From: an uncultured Roseovarius sp. | GTDB lineage: Bacteria > Pseudomonadota > Alphaproteobacteria > Rhodobacterales > Rhodobacteraceae | Direction of reading: 5' to 3' | Assembly: GCF_947259555.1 (NCBI RefSeq) | Contig: NZ_CAMYMD010000025.1 | Location: forward strand, 81,169 to 145,168 | Length of the DNA stretch: 64,000 nucleotides | Part shown: positions 9,476-19,473 of the stretch, piece by piece | Numbering within the stretch: the stretch's first letter is position 1 | How the letters are laid out: each line of letters opens with the position of its first letter | Notes under the pieces: model-generated | The model's database searches: none | Seen by the model: the letters and a program-made list of their open reading frames with translations, nothing else | What the model was told of the DNA's origin: nothing | Translations under genes and position numbers: made by a program

Positions 9476-10198
9476 TCAGGCAAGCCGCAGCTTGACGGCG
9501 CGCAACCGCTCATAGGCGGGCATCGCCGCCTCGGCCAACGCGGCGCGCGCACCGTCCAGTTCAGGCGGTGGCCCCTCGGCGGGGGCAAAGCCAGTGCTGT
9601 CATGCACCGCCGCGTACCAATGCGCCGCCCAGACCCCGTCATCGGCATGGCCGCCGCGGGGCCACACGAGCATGGCGGGGGCCCAGTCTAGGTCGATGGC
9701 CGCGCAGAGCCGTTTTAGCATTCGCTCGGGGTCACGGCGGATATCGGCGGAATCGATGACGACGGGCGATTGCCCTGCGGATACCAATTGGTCGTAAAGT
9801 TCGACCTGCTGGACAAAGCCGATATCGGCGAGCGTCGGATTGTCATACTTGGCCGAGAAACTGGCGGCGACGCGCGCGGGGTGGCGGATGAGAAACACGT
9901 TGGTCAGTTCATTCACCCAGTCGCGCGGCACGCCGGGGATCATGTGCTGGGCCATGTGTTTCTGATAAAAATGCGGCTTTTGGGCCGGAACAGTGCCTAA
10001 AAGCCCCTCCACTACGCGCGCGGGATCTTGCGGCTGCGCGGCCAGGATCGCGTCGCACATCGGGTGATCGAGCCCGGTCTGCGCGAGATAGGCGGCATAG
10101 AACGGCTCATCGACAACCGCACAATCGCCGCGCGCGGCAAAGCTGTACATCATCGCGGTCGACAGGTTGCGCGGGCCGGACCACATGGCGATCCGCAT
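9476..10198 (-). CDS. Sulfotransferase-like protein
   Basis: The opening MRIAMWSGPRNLSTAMMYSFA resembles the PAPS 5'-phosphosulfate loop of sulfotransferase-fold proteins (family pattern RxxSTxL/M), and VFLIRHPARVAASF matches the 3'-phosphate-binding region. About 240 aa. Whether it uses PAPS or another activated donor is not visible. The track begins 9 codons upstream; I chose the internal ATG at the start of the conserved fold, although neither start has a strong ribosome site. The neighbouring class IV aminotransferase and methyltransferase suggest no single pathway. Confidence 0.75.
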   Translation of the reverse strand: MRIAMWSGPRNLSTAMMYSFAARGDCAVVDEPFYAAYLAQTGLDHPMCDAILAAQPQDPARVVEGLLGTVPAQKPHFYQKHMAQHMIPGVPRDWVNELTNVFLIRHPARVAASFSAKYDNPTLADIGFVQQVELYDQLVSAGQSPVVIDSADIRRDPERMLKRLCAAIDLDWAPAMLVWPRGGHADDGVWAAHWYAAVHDSTGFAPAEGPPPELDGARAALAEAAMPAYERLRAVKLRLA

Positions 10199-10316
10199 CT
10201 CAACCCCGCCCGGCAATGTGGTCATGCGTCATCGTCACTGGCCCGTCCCCCATGTTCCCGGCATGTTAACACTGTCTAGGATCGTCGAATCACCGATGCA
10301 ACAGGAGAGGCAGGCA

Positions 10317-10955
10317 ATGGACGCAGAGTTCTGGCATGATCGCTGGCAGGAGGGGCGGCTCGGGTTTCACGAGGGTAAGGTGAACCGGATGCTGGAGGCG
10401 CATATCGGAGCGCTTGGGCTAGTGCAGGGGCAACGCATATTTCTGCCGCTCTGCGGTAAAGCGATTGATATCCCGTGGCTCTTATCACAGGGCTACCAAG
10501 TTGCCGGGGCAGAATTGAGTGAGATCGCTGTCCATGATCTATTCTCCGAAATGGGCGTCACACCGGAGGTAACAGATACAGGACGCCATCGCCGGTACGC
10601 CGCAGAGGGTGTCGATATATTCGTCGGAGATATCTTCGAGTTGAGCCGCGATGTCGTTGGGTCTGTGGATGCAGTTTATGACCGTGCCGCGCTGGTGGCG
10701 CTGCCCGACGACAGGCGCGCGCGCTATGCGGCGCATCTGGCCCAAATCACGGATAGCGCACCGCAGCTTCTTGTAACCTTCGAATACGACCAAAGCGCGA
10801 TGGAAGGTCCGCCATTTTCCATCACTGAGGAGGAAGTGATGCGCTGTCATGGCGCGCGCTTCGCGATCAGGGTGCTGGCGGATGAGGATGTGCCGGGCGG
10901 CCTCAAGGGCGTGGTGGCAGCAAGGGAAAAGGCAATGCTTCTACGCCCCACCTAA
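10317..10955 (+). CDS. tmpT: Thiopurine S-methyltransferase family protein
   Basis: SAM-dependent methyltransferase of the TPMT family, which in bacteria acts on thiols or on selenium and tellurium compounds. Family motifs present: MDAEFWHDRWQEGRLGFHEG at the start, FLPLCGKAIDIPWLLSQGY, and VYDRAALVALPDDRRARYA. The track start lies inside the divergent sulfotransferase gene; the ATG at 10317 follows AGGAGAGGCAGG and gives the normal 212 aa. The middle third (about 10430-10700) uses noticeably more A/T-ending codons than its ends. The stop overlaps that of the convergent aminotransferase by 4 bp. Confidence 0.9.
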   Translation: MDAEFWHDRWQEGRLGFHEGKVNRMLEAHIGALGLVQGQRIFLPLCGKAIDIPWLLSQGYQVAGAELSEIAVHDLFSEMGVTPEVTDTGRHRRYAAEGVDIFVGDIFELSRDVVGSVDAVYDRAALVALPDDRRARYAAHLAQITDSAPQLLVTFEYDQSAMEGPPFSITEEEVMRCHGARFAIRVLADEDVPGGLKGVVAAREKAMLLRPT

Positions 10956-11860
10956 GCCGTTTCATGCTGAATCAGAGTCTTGTACAGATCCTGAACATGG
11001 CTTGTCACCGGCCCTTGCAGGCCGTCTCCGATCTGGCGTCCGTCGATCTCGCTCACCGGGGTTTGTGCGCCGAACGTTCCGGTCAAGAATGCCTCATCAG
11101 CACCGTAGGTCTCGACCAGGGAAAAATTCTTCTCATAAATGGGAATGGCGTTTGCGCGGCAAAGGTCGATGACCTTCTGACGGGTTATGCCGTTCATGCA
11201 GTAATCCCCAGTCGAGGTCCAGACCGCGCCCTTGCGCACAATGAAGAAATTGCAGGCATTGGTGGTGTTCACGAATCCATGGATATCGAGCATGAGCGCC
11301 TCGTCGGCGCCGGCCTTTTCGGCCGCGATACACGCGAGGATACAGTTTAACTTGGAATGCGAGTTGAGTTTCGGGTCCTGGGTCATAGGCAGGCCCCGGA
11401 TATGCGGCACAGTGGCGAGGCGGATGGGCCGGGCAATCTTCGGCTTTGAGTGTTCCATAATAATAGTCACGGTCGGGCCCTGTTGGCTGAGCGCGGGGTG
11501 CTGGAAAGGCCGTGTCTTGATTCCTCGAGTCACCATCAGTCGGGCATGCGCGTCAGTGGTCATGCCATTGGCTTTTTGTGTCTCTATTATAGCTTGAAGC
11601 ACCTCATCCTGGGTCATGCCGATATCGAGGTCGATGGCCCGCGCGGCCTCGAAGAGCCGGTCGAGATGTTCATCGACGAAGGCCCATTTGCCATTATAGA
11701 GGCGCAGCCCCTCCCACACACCATCACCCAGCATGAAGCCGCTGTCATAGACGCTGACCAGCGCCTCAGCCTTGGGCACAACGCGCCCGTTGAGCCATAT
11801 CAGGATGTTTTCGTTCCGCGCATCCTCTTGGGCGGCATGGGTCGTCTGGTGGTCGGTCAT
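10952..11860 (-). CDS. Class IV (fold-type IV PLP) aminotransferase, BCAT/DAAT-like
   Basis: Aminotransferase of the branched-chain / D-amino-acid transaminase superfamily. Typical segments: SVYDSGFMLGDGVWEGLRLY, the likely PLP lysine in LNSHSKLNCILA, ALMLDIHGFVNTTNACNFF and the C-terminal EAFLTGTFGAQTPVSEIDGR. The track start is upstream; I take ATG 11860 with AAGGGG before it, giving 302 aa. Substrate choice between branched-chain and D-amino acids cannot be made by eye. It is separate from ilvA and no other ilv gene lies in the window. Confidence 0.85.
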   Translation of the reverse strand: MTDHQTTHAAQEDARNENILIWLNGRVVPKAEALVSVYDSGFMLGDGVWEGLRLYNGKWAFVDEHLDRLFEAARAIDLDIGMTQDEVLQAIIETQKANGMTTDAHARLMVTRGIKTRPFQHPALSQQGPTVTIIMEHSKPKIARPIRLATVPHIRGLPMTQDPKLNSHSKLNCILACIAAEKAGADEALMLDIHGFVNTTNACNFFIVRKGAVWTSTGDYCMNGITRQKVIDLCRANAIPIYEKNFSLVETYGADEAFLTGTFGAQTPVSEIDGRQIGDGLQGPVTSHVQDLYKTLIQHETA

Positions 11861-12007
11861 TCTATCCCCTTTTGGCGCGAAGCGTAGTGTTGTCGGCATT
11901 GGCTGCCAAGGGTGAAACACCCCTCAAGAGACCGTGACATCACGGGGTCGTATATTTGCGAAGTCACCCGTCTGAGGCAAGATAGCTATGAACAGGAGGA
12001 AGAGGCG

Positions 12008-12676
12008 ATGACGGCACATTTTCGGGAAATCAAAGCGGCGGCGCTTGCTGTGTTGATCTTGGTGGGGCTTTGCGTGAATACCAGTCGCGCTCACGCCGCC
12101 GATACGGATACGCTCATCATTGCCGGCGGGTGCTTTTGGTGTGTTGAGGCCGACTTCGAGAAAGTTTCTGGTGTAGTCGAAGCGGTCGCCGGATTTGCCG
12201 GAGGCTCGGTTTCTAATCCGACCTACAAGGAGGTGACACAGGGTGGCACCGGTCATTACGAGGCCGTGCGAATCACGTACGATCCCTCGCGTGTCTCCCG
12301 TCGGCAGCTATTGCACTTGTTCTTCAGATCTGTAGATCCGACCGATAGCGGCGGTCAGTTCTGTGATCGTGGCAATAGCTACCGCACTGCCGTCTTCGTT
12401 GAAAACAACGCACAGAAGAAGATTGCAGAAACCTCGCGCGACGCCGCAATGCAAGCTTTGGGTCAAAGGATCGTGACGCCAATCCTGTCGGCTGGGCCGT
12501 TTTGGCCCGCTGATGCGTATCACCAGGATTACTACAAGAGCGGGGACATCGTGCTCACTCGGTTTGGCCCAAGAACCAAGGCTAAAGCGTATTCGCTCTA
12601 TCGTGATGCCTGCGGACGCGATGATCGGGTCAAAGAACTTTGGGGAAATGAGGCGCCTTTTGCTGGTCAGTCCTGA
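12008..12676 (+). CDS. msrA: Peptide-methionine (S)-S-oxide reductase, exported
   Basis: Reduces methionine-S-sulfoxide in proteins. The catalytic motif GGCFWC places the nucleophile at Cys42 with a second Cys at 45; another Cys occurs near the C terminus (YRDACGRDD) and may be resolving. The first ~30 residues (AALAVLILVGLCVNTSRAHA) form a signal peptide ending at AHA, so this copy acts in the periplasm. The chosen ATG follows AGGAGGAAGAGGCG. No msrB or msrPQ lies beside it. The 3' end overlaps the convergent ribokinase by 10 bp. Confidence 0.93.
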   Translation: MTAHFREIKAAALAVLILVGLCVNTSRAHAADTDTLIIAGGCFWCVEADFEKVSGVVEAVAGFAGGSVSNPTYKEVTQGGTGHYEAVRITYDPSRVSRRQLLHLFFRSVDPTDSGGQFCDRGNSYRTAVFVENNAQKKIAETSRDAAMQALGQRIVTPILSAGPFWPADAYHQDYYKSGDIVLTRFGPRTKAKAYSLYRDACGRDDRVKELWGNEAPFAGQS

Positions 12677-13533
12677 GCGCTTATAAAACGGTCTACCTCT
12701 ACTGCTGTTGGGATTGCTTCCGAGGCACCGGCACGCGTTACCGAAATAGCTGCTGCTGAGACTGCTCTGAAAATCGCATCCTTTGCGCTGGCGCCACGTG
12801 CGAGAGCCTCTACGAGGTAGCCAGTGAATGTGTCTCCTGCGCCGGTCGTATCCATCGCATCGACGGTTGGTGCAGACACAGAGATACGCTTTCCTGTTGC
12901 TGTATCGCACCATTCCGCACCGTTGCCGCCCCGTGTCACGATCATTGAGGGGACAGTCAATTTACCCAGATCACTTTCAATCTGGGCCGCTTCGATCTCA
13001 TTCACAACGAGCAACGTCAGGAACGGAGAAACCTTCAGCAGCGCCTGTGCATCAAAAGGTGCGGCGGAGTACACGACACGCAAACCCTTGAGCCGGGCCA
13101 TGCGAGCAGCCTCGAACTGCAAGTTGGTCTCGTTCTGCATCATCAGCCAGTCGCCCGATCCCGCGCCTTCCAAAGCGATCTTCAGATCATCGCGGCCAAG
13201 CGCCCGATTCGCCCCAGCATGAATGATGATAGAGTTTTCGGCCAATGCATCGACACTTACCACGGCATGTCCAGTAGGGGTCTCGTTGCGCACAACATGA
13301 CGTACATTCACACCAGCTTCTTCTAGCTCGCTAACCAGCCAGCCTCCTTCAGGGCCGACCGCGCCTATATGCATGACTCGCGAACCCGCGCGCGCGACCG
13401 CTATAGACTGATTTGCACCTTTGCCGCCCAACATGCGATCATAGGCTTGAGTGTGAAGGGTCTCTCCGGGCGCAGGCAGGCGGGGCACACGGTACACATG
13501 GTCCGCGTTGATAGATCCAAGATTGTAAATCAT
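12667..13533 (-). CDS. rbsK: Ribokinase (PfkB family)
   Basis: Phosphorylates ribose or a related sugar with ATP. PfkB signature 1 is near the N terminus (MLGGKGANQSIAVARAG) and signature 2 near the C terminus, DTTGAGDTFTGYLVEAL, with the catalytic Asp in GAGD. At 288 aa it is slightly short for RbsK but complete. There is no ribose transporter or regulator beside it. About 200 bp (13534-13735) between it and the divergent mutS hold no ORF I can support; both promoters probably lie there. Confidence 0.85.
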   Translation of the reverse strand: MIYNLGSINADHVYRVPRLPAPGETLHTQAYDRMLGGKGANQSIAVARAGSRVMHIGAVGPEGGWLVSELEEAGVNVRHVVRNETPTGHAVVSVDALAENSIIIHAGANRALGRDDLKIALEGAGSGDWLMMQNETNLQFEAARMARLKGLRVVYSAAPFDAQALLKVSPFLTLLVVNEIEAAQIESDLGKLTVPSMIVTRGGNGAEWCDTATGKRISVSAPTVDAMDTTGAGDTFTGYLVEALARGASAKDAIFRAVSAAAISVTRAGASEAIPTAVEVDRFISAQD

Positions 13534-13735
13534 CGCTTTTCACCTCTGGCGAAGTTCATGATCCTATTCAGGGCATTGTCAGACGGCATGACGCTTGTGA
13601 TCGGACTCATGCCGAGATCTTTATTCCTAATCTTGGCAATATCCGACCAGCCGCACATCTCAAATAGCGGTAGGTTTTGGCTTTCGCGGAGACAAGCAGA
13701 TTTGTAAGGTCGCGCCAAAGATCGAGGGGAACGAT

Positions 13736-16384
13736 GTGACAGGCACCGCCATGACTGCAACGCCGATGATGGCACAGTATCTGGAAATCAAGGCGCAGTA
13801 TCCCGGGGCGCTCCTGTTCTACAGAATGGGTGATTTCTACGAGTTGTTCTTTGACGATGCCGCGGCCGCAGCCGAGGCGCTCGACATCGCGCTCACCAAA
13901 CGCGGCAAACATCAAGGTCAGGATATCGCGATGTGCGGTGTGCCGGTTCACTCGGCCGAAGGATACTTGCTGACGCTTATTCGCAAAGGCTTTCGCGTCG
14001 CTGTATGTGAACAAATGGAAGATCCGGCAGAGGCCAAAAAGCGAGGCTCGAAATCCGTAGTTCGGCGCGAGGTGGTGCGCCTTGTCACGCCAGGGACATT
14101 GACAGAAGAAAGCCTTCTGGATGCGCGGCGGCATAATTATCTGGCAAGCTTCACACAAATACGTAACGAGGGCGCTCTGGCTTGGGTCGATATCTCTACG
14201 GGCGCCTTCCACGTGATGCCGCTGAGCTTGGAGCGTCTAGGACCAGAACTTGCTCGGCTTTCGCCACGTGAGGTTGTGATTGCCGACAGGGATGAGTCCG
14301 TACTTGGCGATATTATCGCGGAGGCTGGTGTCTCTCTCACGGCGTTAGGTCAGGCGGCGTTTGACAGCACGAGCGGCGAAAGTCGCCTTTGCGCGTTATT
14401 CGGCGTCGGAACACTTGACGCCTATGGGCAGTTTTCGCGACCGGAGATCGCAGCCATGGGCGCTATCGTCGAATGGTTGGACGTGACCCAAAAGGGCAAG
14501 CTGCCACTTTTGCGCACACCGGTGCGCGAGGCACAAGCGCGTGTCGTCCAAATCGACGCGGCGACGCGGCGAAACCTGGAACTGACCCATGCGCTTGATG
14601 GTCGGCGATCCGGTTCGTTACTGGCAACGCTTGACCGCACGGTGACGGCTGGTGGTGGACGCCTCTTGGAACAACGGCTTTCGAGCCCAAGCCGTGTGCT
14701 GGAGGTGATTGAGGTCCGCCTGAACGCAGTGCAGTTTGCAGTAGACCAATCCCGTTTTTCGCGAAACCTGCGTGATGCGCTGCGCAAGGTTCCAGATCTC
14801 GACCGGGCATTATCGAGGCTTGGGTTGGACCGTGGCGGCCCGCGTGACCTTGCGGCGGTGCGGAATGGCCTGGAACAAGCGGCCGTAATAGCCGAACAGC
14901 CTTCGGAGCTTGATCTACCGCCACTTCTTGAAACAGCGTCGCAGGAATTGACAGGCCACGACGCGCTGCTTGATTTACTGGATCAGGCGCTGGTCGCAGA
15001 GCCACCAATCCTCGCGCGCGATGGTGGTTTTATTGCTCCAGGCTTTGATGCCGAGCTCGACGAGGCACGACAATTGCGCGATGAGGGACGAGGTGTCATC
15101 GCTGGGATGCAAGGCGACTACGTCAGGCAAACGGGTATCCAATCGCTCAAAATAAAGCACAACAACGTTCTTGGCTACTTCGTGGAAGTGACCGCAGCCC
15201 ATGCTGAAAAAATGCTATCGCCACCGCTAAATGAAACCTTCAAGCACAGGCAAACCACGGCCAATCAGGTTCGTTTCACAACGGTGCCCTTGAGCGAGAT
15301 GGAGACAAAGATTCTCAACGCTGGGGGCCGCGCACTGGAAATCGAAAAGAGGCTCTATGACAGCCTGAAACATAGCATAATGCAAAGCGCGGCTGAGATT
15401 GGTCAGGTCGCGCGCGGGCTGGCGGAGCTGGATCTCGCGACTGCGTTGGCAGAATTTGCCAACTCCGAAAACTGGTGTCGTCCAAAAGTCGATGCAAGCC
15501 GGGCGCTATGCATAGAGGGCGGGCGGCATCCTGTAGTAGAGCGGGCGCTTAGGGCCCAAGGCGGTGCGCCTTTTATCGCCAATGACTGCGCCTTGGGGAA
15601 TGAAAGCGATATCTGGTTGCTGACAGGTCCCAATATGGCCGGTAAATCTACCTTCTTGCGGCAAAACGCATTGATTGCCCTGTTGGCCCAAATGGGCAGT
15701 TTCGTGCCGGCCACGTCGGCACATATCGGCATGGTGAGCCAACTCTTCAGCCGGGTTGGCGCGTCGGATGACCTGGCGCGCGGGCGCTCGACGTTCATGG
15801 TCGAAATGGTCGAGACGGCGGCGATTCTCAATCAGGCGGATGATCATGCGCTGGTCATTCTCGACGAGATCGGACGGGGCACAGCAACCTATGACGGGCT
15901 GAGCATCGCCTGGGCAACGCTGGAACACCTGCATGATGTAAATGGATGTCGGGCGCTTTTCGCCACGCACTATCATGAGCTGACTAACCTAAGCGAAACG
16001 TTGAAGCGCGTCGAAAATGCAACCGTCACCGTCAAGGAACATGACGGCGATGTTATTTTCATGCACGAGGTCCGTCGCGGGGCGGCAGATCGAAGCTATG
16101 GGGTGCAGGTAGCCAAACTCGCGGGACTACCCGAGGCTGTTGTGGCGCGCGCGAGGGTTGTACTCGATGCTCTTGAAAAAGGTGAAAGAGAAGGGGGTGG
16201 AGCGCAAAAGGCACTTATCGACGATCTTCCGCTTTTCGCCGCAACGCCGGCGCCACCGAAGGTACAGCGGCAAGAGTCCGTTGTTGAAGAGCGGCTGAAG
16301 GAGGTTTTGCCAGATACACTGAGTCCTCGTCAGGCACTGGATCTGCTGTATGAGTTGAAAGATTTGGCGAAACGGGCGGGGTGA
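13736..16384 (+). CDS. mutS: DNA mismatch repair protein MutS
   Basis: Recognises mismatches and recruits MutL. The mismatch-reading Phe-x-Glu is in [12 protein letters not shown] near the N terminus; connector, lever and clamp domains follow; the ATPase has Walker [17 protein letters not shown], Walker [17 protein letters not shown] and the composite-site histidine region FATHYHEL. The C terminus ([19 protein letters not shown]) is the tetramerisation helix region. The start is GTG at 13736 with GAGGGG 6 nt upstream; an ATG five codons later is the alternative. At 882 aa it is full length. The stop codon lies in the loop of a 7-bp GGGCGGG/CCCGCCC hairpin (16374-16393) without a T-run. Confidence 0.97.
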   Translation: MTGTAMTATPMMAQYLEIKAQYPGALLFYRMGDFYELFFDDAAAAAEALDIALTKRGKHQGQDIAMCGVPVHSAEGYLLTLIRKGFRVAVCEQMEDPAEAKKRGSKSVVRREVVRLVTPGTLTEESLLDARRHNYLASFTQIRNEGALAWVDISTGAFHVMPLSLERLGPELARLSPREVVIADRDESVLGDIIAEAGVSLTALGQAAFDSTSGESRLCALFGVGTLDAYGQFSRPEIAAMGAIVEWLDVTQKGKLPLLRTPVREAQARVVQIDAATRRNLELTHALDGRRSGSLLATLDRTVTAGGGRLLEQRLSSPSRVLEVIEVRLNAVQFAVDQSRFSRNLRDALRKVPDLDRALSRLGLDRGGPRDLAAVRNGLEQAAVIAEQPSELDLPPLLETASQELTGHDALLDLLDQALVAEPPILARDGGFIAPGFDAELDEARQLRDEGRGVIAGMQGDYVRQTGIQSLKIKHNNVLGYFVEVTAAHAEKMLSPPLNETFKHRQTTANQVRFTTVPLSEMETKILNAGGRALEIEKRLYDSLKHSIMQSAAEIGQVARGLAELDLATALAEFANSENWCRPKVDASRALCIEGGRHPVVERALRAQGGAPFIANDCALGNESDIWLLTGPNMAGKSTFLRQNALIALLAQMGSFVPATSAHIGMVSQLFSRVGASDDLARGRSTFMVEMVETAAILNQADDHALVILDEIGRGTATYDGLSIAWATLEHLHDVNGCRALFATHYHELTNLSETLKRVENATVTVKEHDGDVIFMHEVRRGAADRSYGVQVAKLAGLPEAVVARARVVLDALEKGEREGGGAQKALIDDLPLFAATPAPPKVQRQESVVEERLKEVLPDTLSPRQALDLLYELKDLAKRAG

Positions 16385-16402
16385 TACCCGCCCTGCCCCG
16401 AG

Positions 16403-16963
16403 TTATCCTCGGTTGGACGAAACGCCGACTTGTGCCGGTCGCAATATGCGGTCGTGCAGCATGAAGCCCTGTGCCGATACCTGAATGATCTCTCCGGCTT
16501 TTGTGCCGGGCAAAGGCGCCTCAAACATCGCCTCATGGTGTTGCGGATCAAAACGGTCCCCAACCTGAGGATCAATCACGGTAATGCCATGTTTGGAGAA
16601 TACGTTGAGCAACTCGCGCAAGGTGAGCTCGATTCCCTCGAACAAAGCGACAGAGCCAGCGCGCTGTTCTTCGGTAACGGTATCCAGCGCGCGCTTTAGA
16701 TTGTCATGTACCGGAAGCATATCCCGGGCAAGCTTGGAGCCGCCATAATTCTCCGCTTCGCGTCGGTCCTTGTCCGAGCGCTTGCGCGCGTTCTCTGCAT
16801 CCGCGAGGGCCCGCATGAACTTGTCTCGAAGCGCGTCGCGCTCCGCACGCAGCGCATCGATCTCTGCCGCCTCATCACTGAAATCTTCGGTCAACGCCTC
16901 ATGTTCTTCGGCCGCGGCCTCTTCGATATCGTCAAGAAAGCTGTCTTCTTTCGGCTCTGCCAT
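16403..16963 (-). CDS. grpE: Nucleotide exchange factor GrpE
   Basis: Exchanges ADP on DnaK. The 186-aa protein has an acidic N terminus, a long coiled coil (about residues 25-95: IDALRAERDALRDKFMRALADAENARKR), and the C-terminal beta domain with FDPQHHEAMFEAP and GFMLHDRILRPAQVGVS. AGAGGTGAAGA precedes the ATG. It sits 9 bp downstream of hrcA on the same strand, the usual hrcA-grpE operon, and is convergent with mutS. Confidence 0.96.
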   Translation of the reverse strand: MAEPKEDSFLDDIEEAAAEEHEALTEDFSDEAAEIDALRAERDALRDKFMRALADAENARKRSDKDRREAENYGGSKLARDMLPVHDNLKRALDTVTEEQRAGSVALFEGIELTLRELLNVFSKHGITVIDPQVGDRFDPQHHEAMFEAPLPGTKAGEIIQVSAQGFMLHDRILRPAQVGVSSNRG

Positions 16964-16972
16964 TCTTCACCT

Positions 16973-18037
16973 CTAGCTCCGGTCGGAGATCAGTTTGCCC
17001 ACGAGTTGTGCCGTGTAGTCCACAATCGGCACAATCCGTCCATAGTTGAGGCGCGTCGGGCCAATAACACCCACCGCACCGATGATCTTACGGTCTGCGT
17101 TCATATATGGAGAGACAACCAAAGAGGAACCCGAAAGTGAGAAAAGTTTGTTCTCTGATCCAATAAAAATACGTACGCCGGCCCCCTCGTCCGCAAGTTC
17201 GAGGAATTCTGCGATATCGCGCTTTCTTTCCAAATCGTCAAAGAGGATTCGAATACGTTCAAGATCCTGTTCCTCGGATGTCGAGCTCAGCAAGTTGGCC
17301 CGTCCCCGCACGATCAGGCGCTCATAGCTATCGTCCTCTCCTTCCCAAACGGCAAGTCCGCTCTCGATGAGGTCACGGGCAAGCTTGTCTATTTCCTGCT
17401 TGCGCGCCGAAATCTGACGGGAGATTACCGTTTGCAGATCCGAAAGTGTCTTGCCTTCAATCAGCGCGTTGAGAAAATTTGCTGCCTCGCGCATCGAGCT
17501 CGGGGTCTGTCCGGGCGGTGGGGTAAAGATCCTGTTTTCGACATGCCCATCAGAAAAAACCAAGACCACTAGGGCACGGTCATGGCCGAGACTGACAAAC
17601 TCTATATGTTTTATCGGCGCCTCGTGTTTCGGCGTCAATACCAACGAAGCACCCCGGGTCACCCCTGACAGCGCCGAGCCGATTCGATCAAGGACGCCCG
17701 CGACATCCTGAGAATTGCTGCCAACAGTTGCATCTATCGCATGGCGGTCATCGGCTTCGAGATTGCTGACCTCCAAGAGCCCGTCAACAAACATGCGCAG
17801 GCCGTCCTGTGTAGGAATGCGCCCCGCGCTTATATGCGGGCTACCCAGCAATCCGAGGTATTCGAGATCCTGCATTACGTTTCTGATCGTGGCAGCGCTG
17901 ACCTTTTCACTGAAGTCACGTGTCAGCGTCCGAGACCCAACCGGATCACCACTGATCAGGTAGCTCTCGACAACGCGGCGAAACACTTCGCGCGATCGAT
18001 CATTGAGTTGCTCCAGAATGGTACTGGCATCGTGCAT
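16973..18037 (-). CDS. hrcA: Heat-inducible transcription repressor HrcA
   Basis: Winged-helix repressor of groESL-type operons through CIRCE elements. The N-terminal DNA-binding domain is visible in [20 protein letters not shown] and [18 protein letters not shown]; the C-terminal GAF-like region ends [19 protein letters not shown], the standard family ending. Its 354 aa are normal. I see no CIRCE inverted repeat upstream, so this operon is probably not autoregulated by HrcA. It is divergent from rph across a 118-bp gap. Confidence 0.95.
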   Translation of the reverse strand: MHDASTILEQLNDRSREVFRRVVESYLISGDPVGSRTLTRDFSEKVSAATIRNVMQDLEYLGLLGSPHISAGRIPTQDGLRMFVDGLLEVSNLEADDRHAIDATVGSNSQDVAGVLDRIGSALSGVTRGASLVLTPKHEAPIKHIEFVSLGHDRALVVLVFSDGHVENRIFTPPPGQTPSSMREAANFLNALIEGKTLSDLQTVISRQISARKQEIDKLARDLIESGLAVWEGEDDSYERLIVRGRANLLSSTSEEQDLERIRILFDDLERKRDIAEFLELADEGAGVRIFIGSENKLFSLSGSSLVVSPYMNADRKIIGAVGVIGPTRLNYGRIVPIVDYTAQLVGKLISDRS

Positions 18038-18155
18038 GGATTCTGGGTTCCTGTCTGCGGCCCCATTAAAGACCGCAATTGCCCGAGGTCAATCGGGGTT
18101 GCTATTCAAGGCCGTGCGCCTGTATCCCGTGGCCAACACTGAAAGGGAATGGATC

Positions 18156-18872
18156 ATGAGGCCATCGGGTAGAGATTTAAGTGATATGCGGCCGGTTTCA
18201 ATCGAAACCGGTATATTGAAACACGCCGAGGGGTCCTGTCTTGTCAAGATCGGTGACACTCATGTTCTATGTACTGCGACAATTGAAGAGCGTGTACCGC
18301 CATTTGTAAAAGGGTCTGGATTGGGATGGGTCACAGCCGAATATGGCATGCTTCCCCGCTCTACCGGCAGCCGCATGCGCCGTGAGGCAACCGCGGGCAA
18401 GCAAGGCGGTCGCACTGTTGAAATACAACGCCTGATCGGACGGTCCTTGCGCGCGGGGGTCGACCGGGTTGCTCTTGGTGAGCGGCAGATTACCGTTGAT
18501 TGTGACGTGATTCAGGCAGATGGCGGGACGCGTTGCGCATCCATTACCGGTGGTTGGGTTGCTTTGAAAATGGCAGTACAGAAGCTGATGAAAGCAGGCG
18601 ATGTGGTGAGCGATCCGTTGATCGACCCTGTCGCAGCGGTTTCTTGCGGGATCTATGCGGGTCAGCCAGTTCTTGACCTCGACTATCCCGAAGACAGCGA
18701 GGCTGGAGTAGATGGAAATTTCATTATGACTGGCAGCAAACGTCTTATCGAGGTGCAGATGAGTGCGGAAGGAGCGACCTTCAGCCGCGATCAGATGAAC
18801 ACTCTGCTCGATCTCGCAGAGCAAGGCGTTGACCAGTTGGTCAAAAAACAGCTCGAGGCCACAAGTGCGTAG
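18156..18872 (+). CDS. rph: Ribonuclease PH
   Basis: Phosphorolytic 3'-5' exoribonuclease trimming tRNA precursors. Core motifs [20 protein letters not shown] and [18 protein letters not shown] are intact, as is the N-terminal [18 protein letters not shown]. The track ORF starts 51 codons upstream inside the hrcA promoter region; the ATG at 18156 gives the standard 238 aa. rph, rdgB and hemW overlap by 8 bp each and form one operon diverging from hrcA. Confidence 0.97.
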   Translation: MRPSGRDLSDMRPVSIETGILKHAEGSCLVKIGDTHVLCTATIEERVPPFVKGSGLGWVTAEYGMLPRSTGSRMRREATAGKQGGRTVEIQRLIGRSLRAGVDRVALGERQITVDCDVIQADGGTRCASITGGWVALKMAVQKLMKAGDVVSDPLIDPVAAVSCGIYAGQPVLDLDYPEDSEAGVDGNFIMTGSKRLIEVQMSAEGATFSRDQMNTLLDLAEQGVDQLVKKQLEATSA

Positions 18873-19473
18873 TTTTACCGGGGACCAACTACTGGTTGCA
18901 ACCCATAATTCCGGCAAGCTGGAAGAGATAACTGCCCTCGTTGCACCATATGGCGTGAAAGTTATAGGTGCGGCAGAGCTTGGATTGTCTGAACCGGCAG
19001 AGACAGAGACGAGCTTTGTCGGAAACGCCAGGATCAAGGCGCAGGCCGCCGTTCAGGCAACTGGCCTGCCGGCCTTGTCTGACGACTCGGGTATCGTGAT
19101 TGACGCTCTGGGCGGAGCGCCGGGTGTGTATACAGCGGATTGGGCGCAAACAGACACTGGTCGCGATTTTGGAATCGCGATGCAGAGAGCTCATGACGAG
19201 CTTGTGTCAAGCGGCTGTGCGCAGCCATGGACAGCGCGGTTTTGTTGCACACTCGTACTCGCCTGGCCGGATGGTCAGGAACAAGTCTTTGAGGGAACGG
19301 CCGAAGGTTGGATCATTTGGCCCATGCGCGGCGTCCAAGGGCATGGCTATGATCCTGTATTCCAACCCCTCGGCCATGATCTCACATTTGCAGAAATGAC
19401 CTCGTACGATAAGAATCAAATCAGCCACCGCGCCGATGCGTTTCGCAAGCTGATCGCGGGTTGCTTTGCTTGA
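18865..19473 (+). CDS. rdgB: dITP/XTP pyrophosphatase (non-canonical purine NTP hydrolase)
   Basis: Removes dITP and XTP from nucleotide pools. HAM1/RdgB motifs: [14 protein letters not shown] at the N terminus, [18 protein letters not shown], and the C-terminal [10 protein letters not shown]. The track uses an upstream ATG inside rph; the likely start is GTG 18865 ([15 protein letters not shown]), overlapping the rph stop by 8 bp and giving 202 aa. Coupled translation with rph is likely. Confidence 0.95.
   Translation: MRSFTGDQLLVATHNSGKLEEITALVAPYGVKVIGAAELGLSEPAETETSFVGNARIKAQAAVQATGLPALSDDSGIVIDALGGAPGVYTADWAQTDTGRDFGIAMQRAHDELVSSGCAQPWTARFCCTLVLAWPDGQEQVFEGTAEGWIIWPMRGVQGHGYDPVFQPLGHDLTFAEMTSYDKNQISHRADAFRKLIAGCFA

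Noticed and set aside
13534-13735. 200-bp gap between rbsK and mutS, inspected for a small gene.
   Set aside because: No ORF with a start and ribosome site; probably only promoters.
18080-18105. CCCGA/TCGGG hairpin in the hrcA-rph divergent gap, considered as a terminator or CIRCE element.
   Set aside because: The stem is only 5 bp, no T-run follows, and the sequence does not match CIRCE (TTAGCACTC-N9-GAGTGCTAA).
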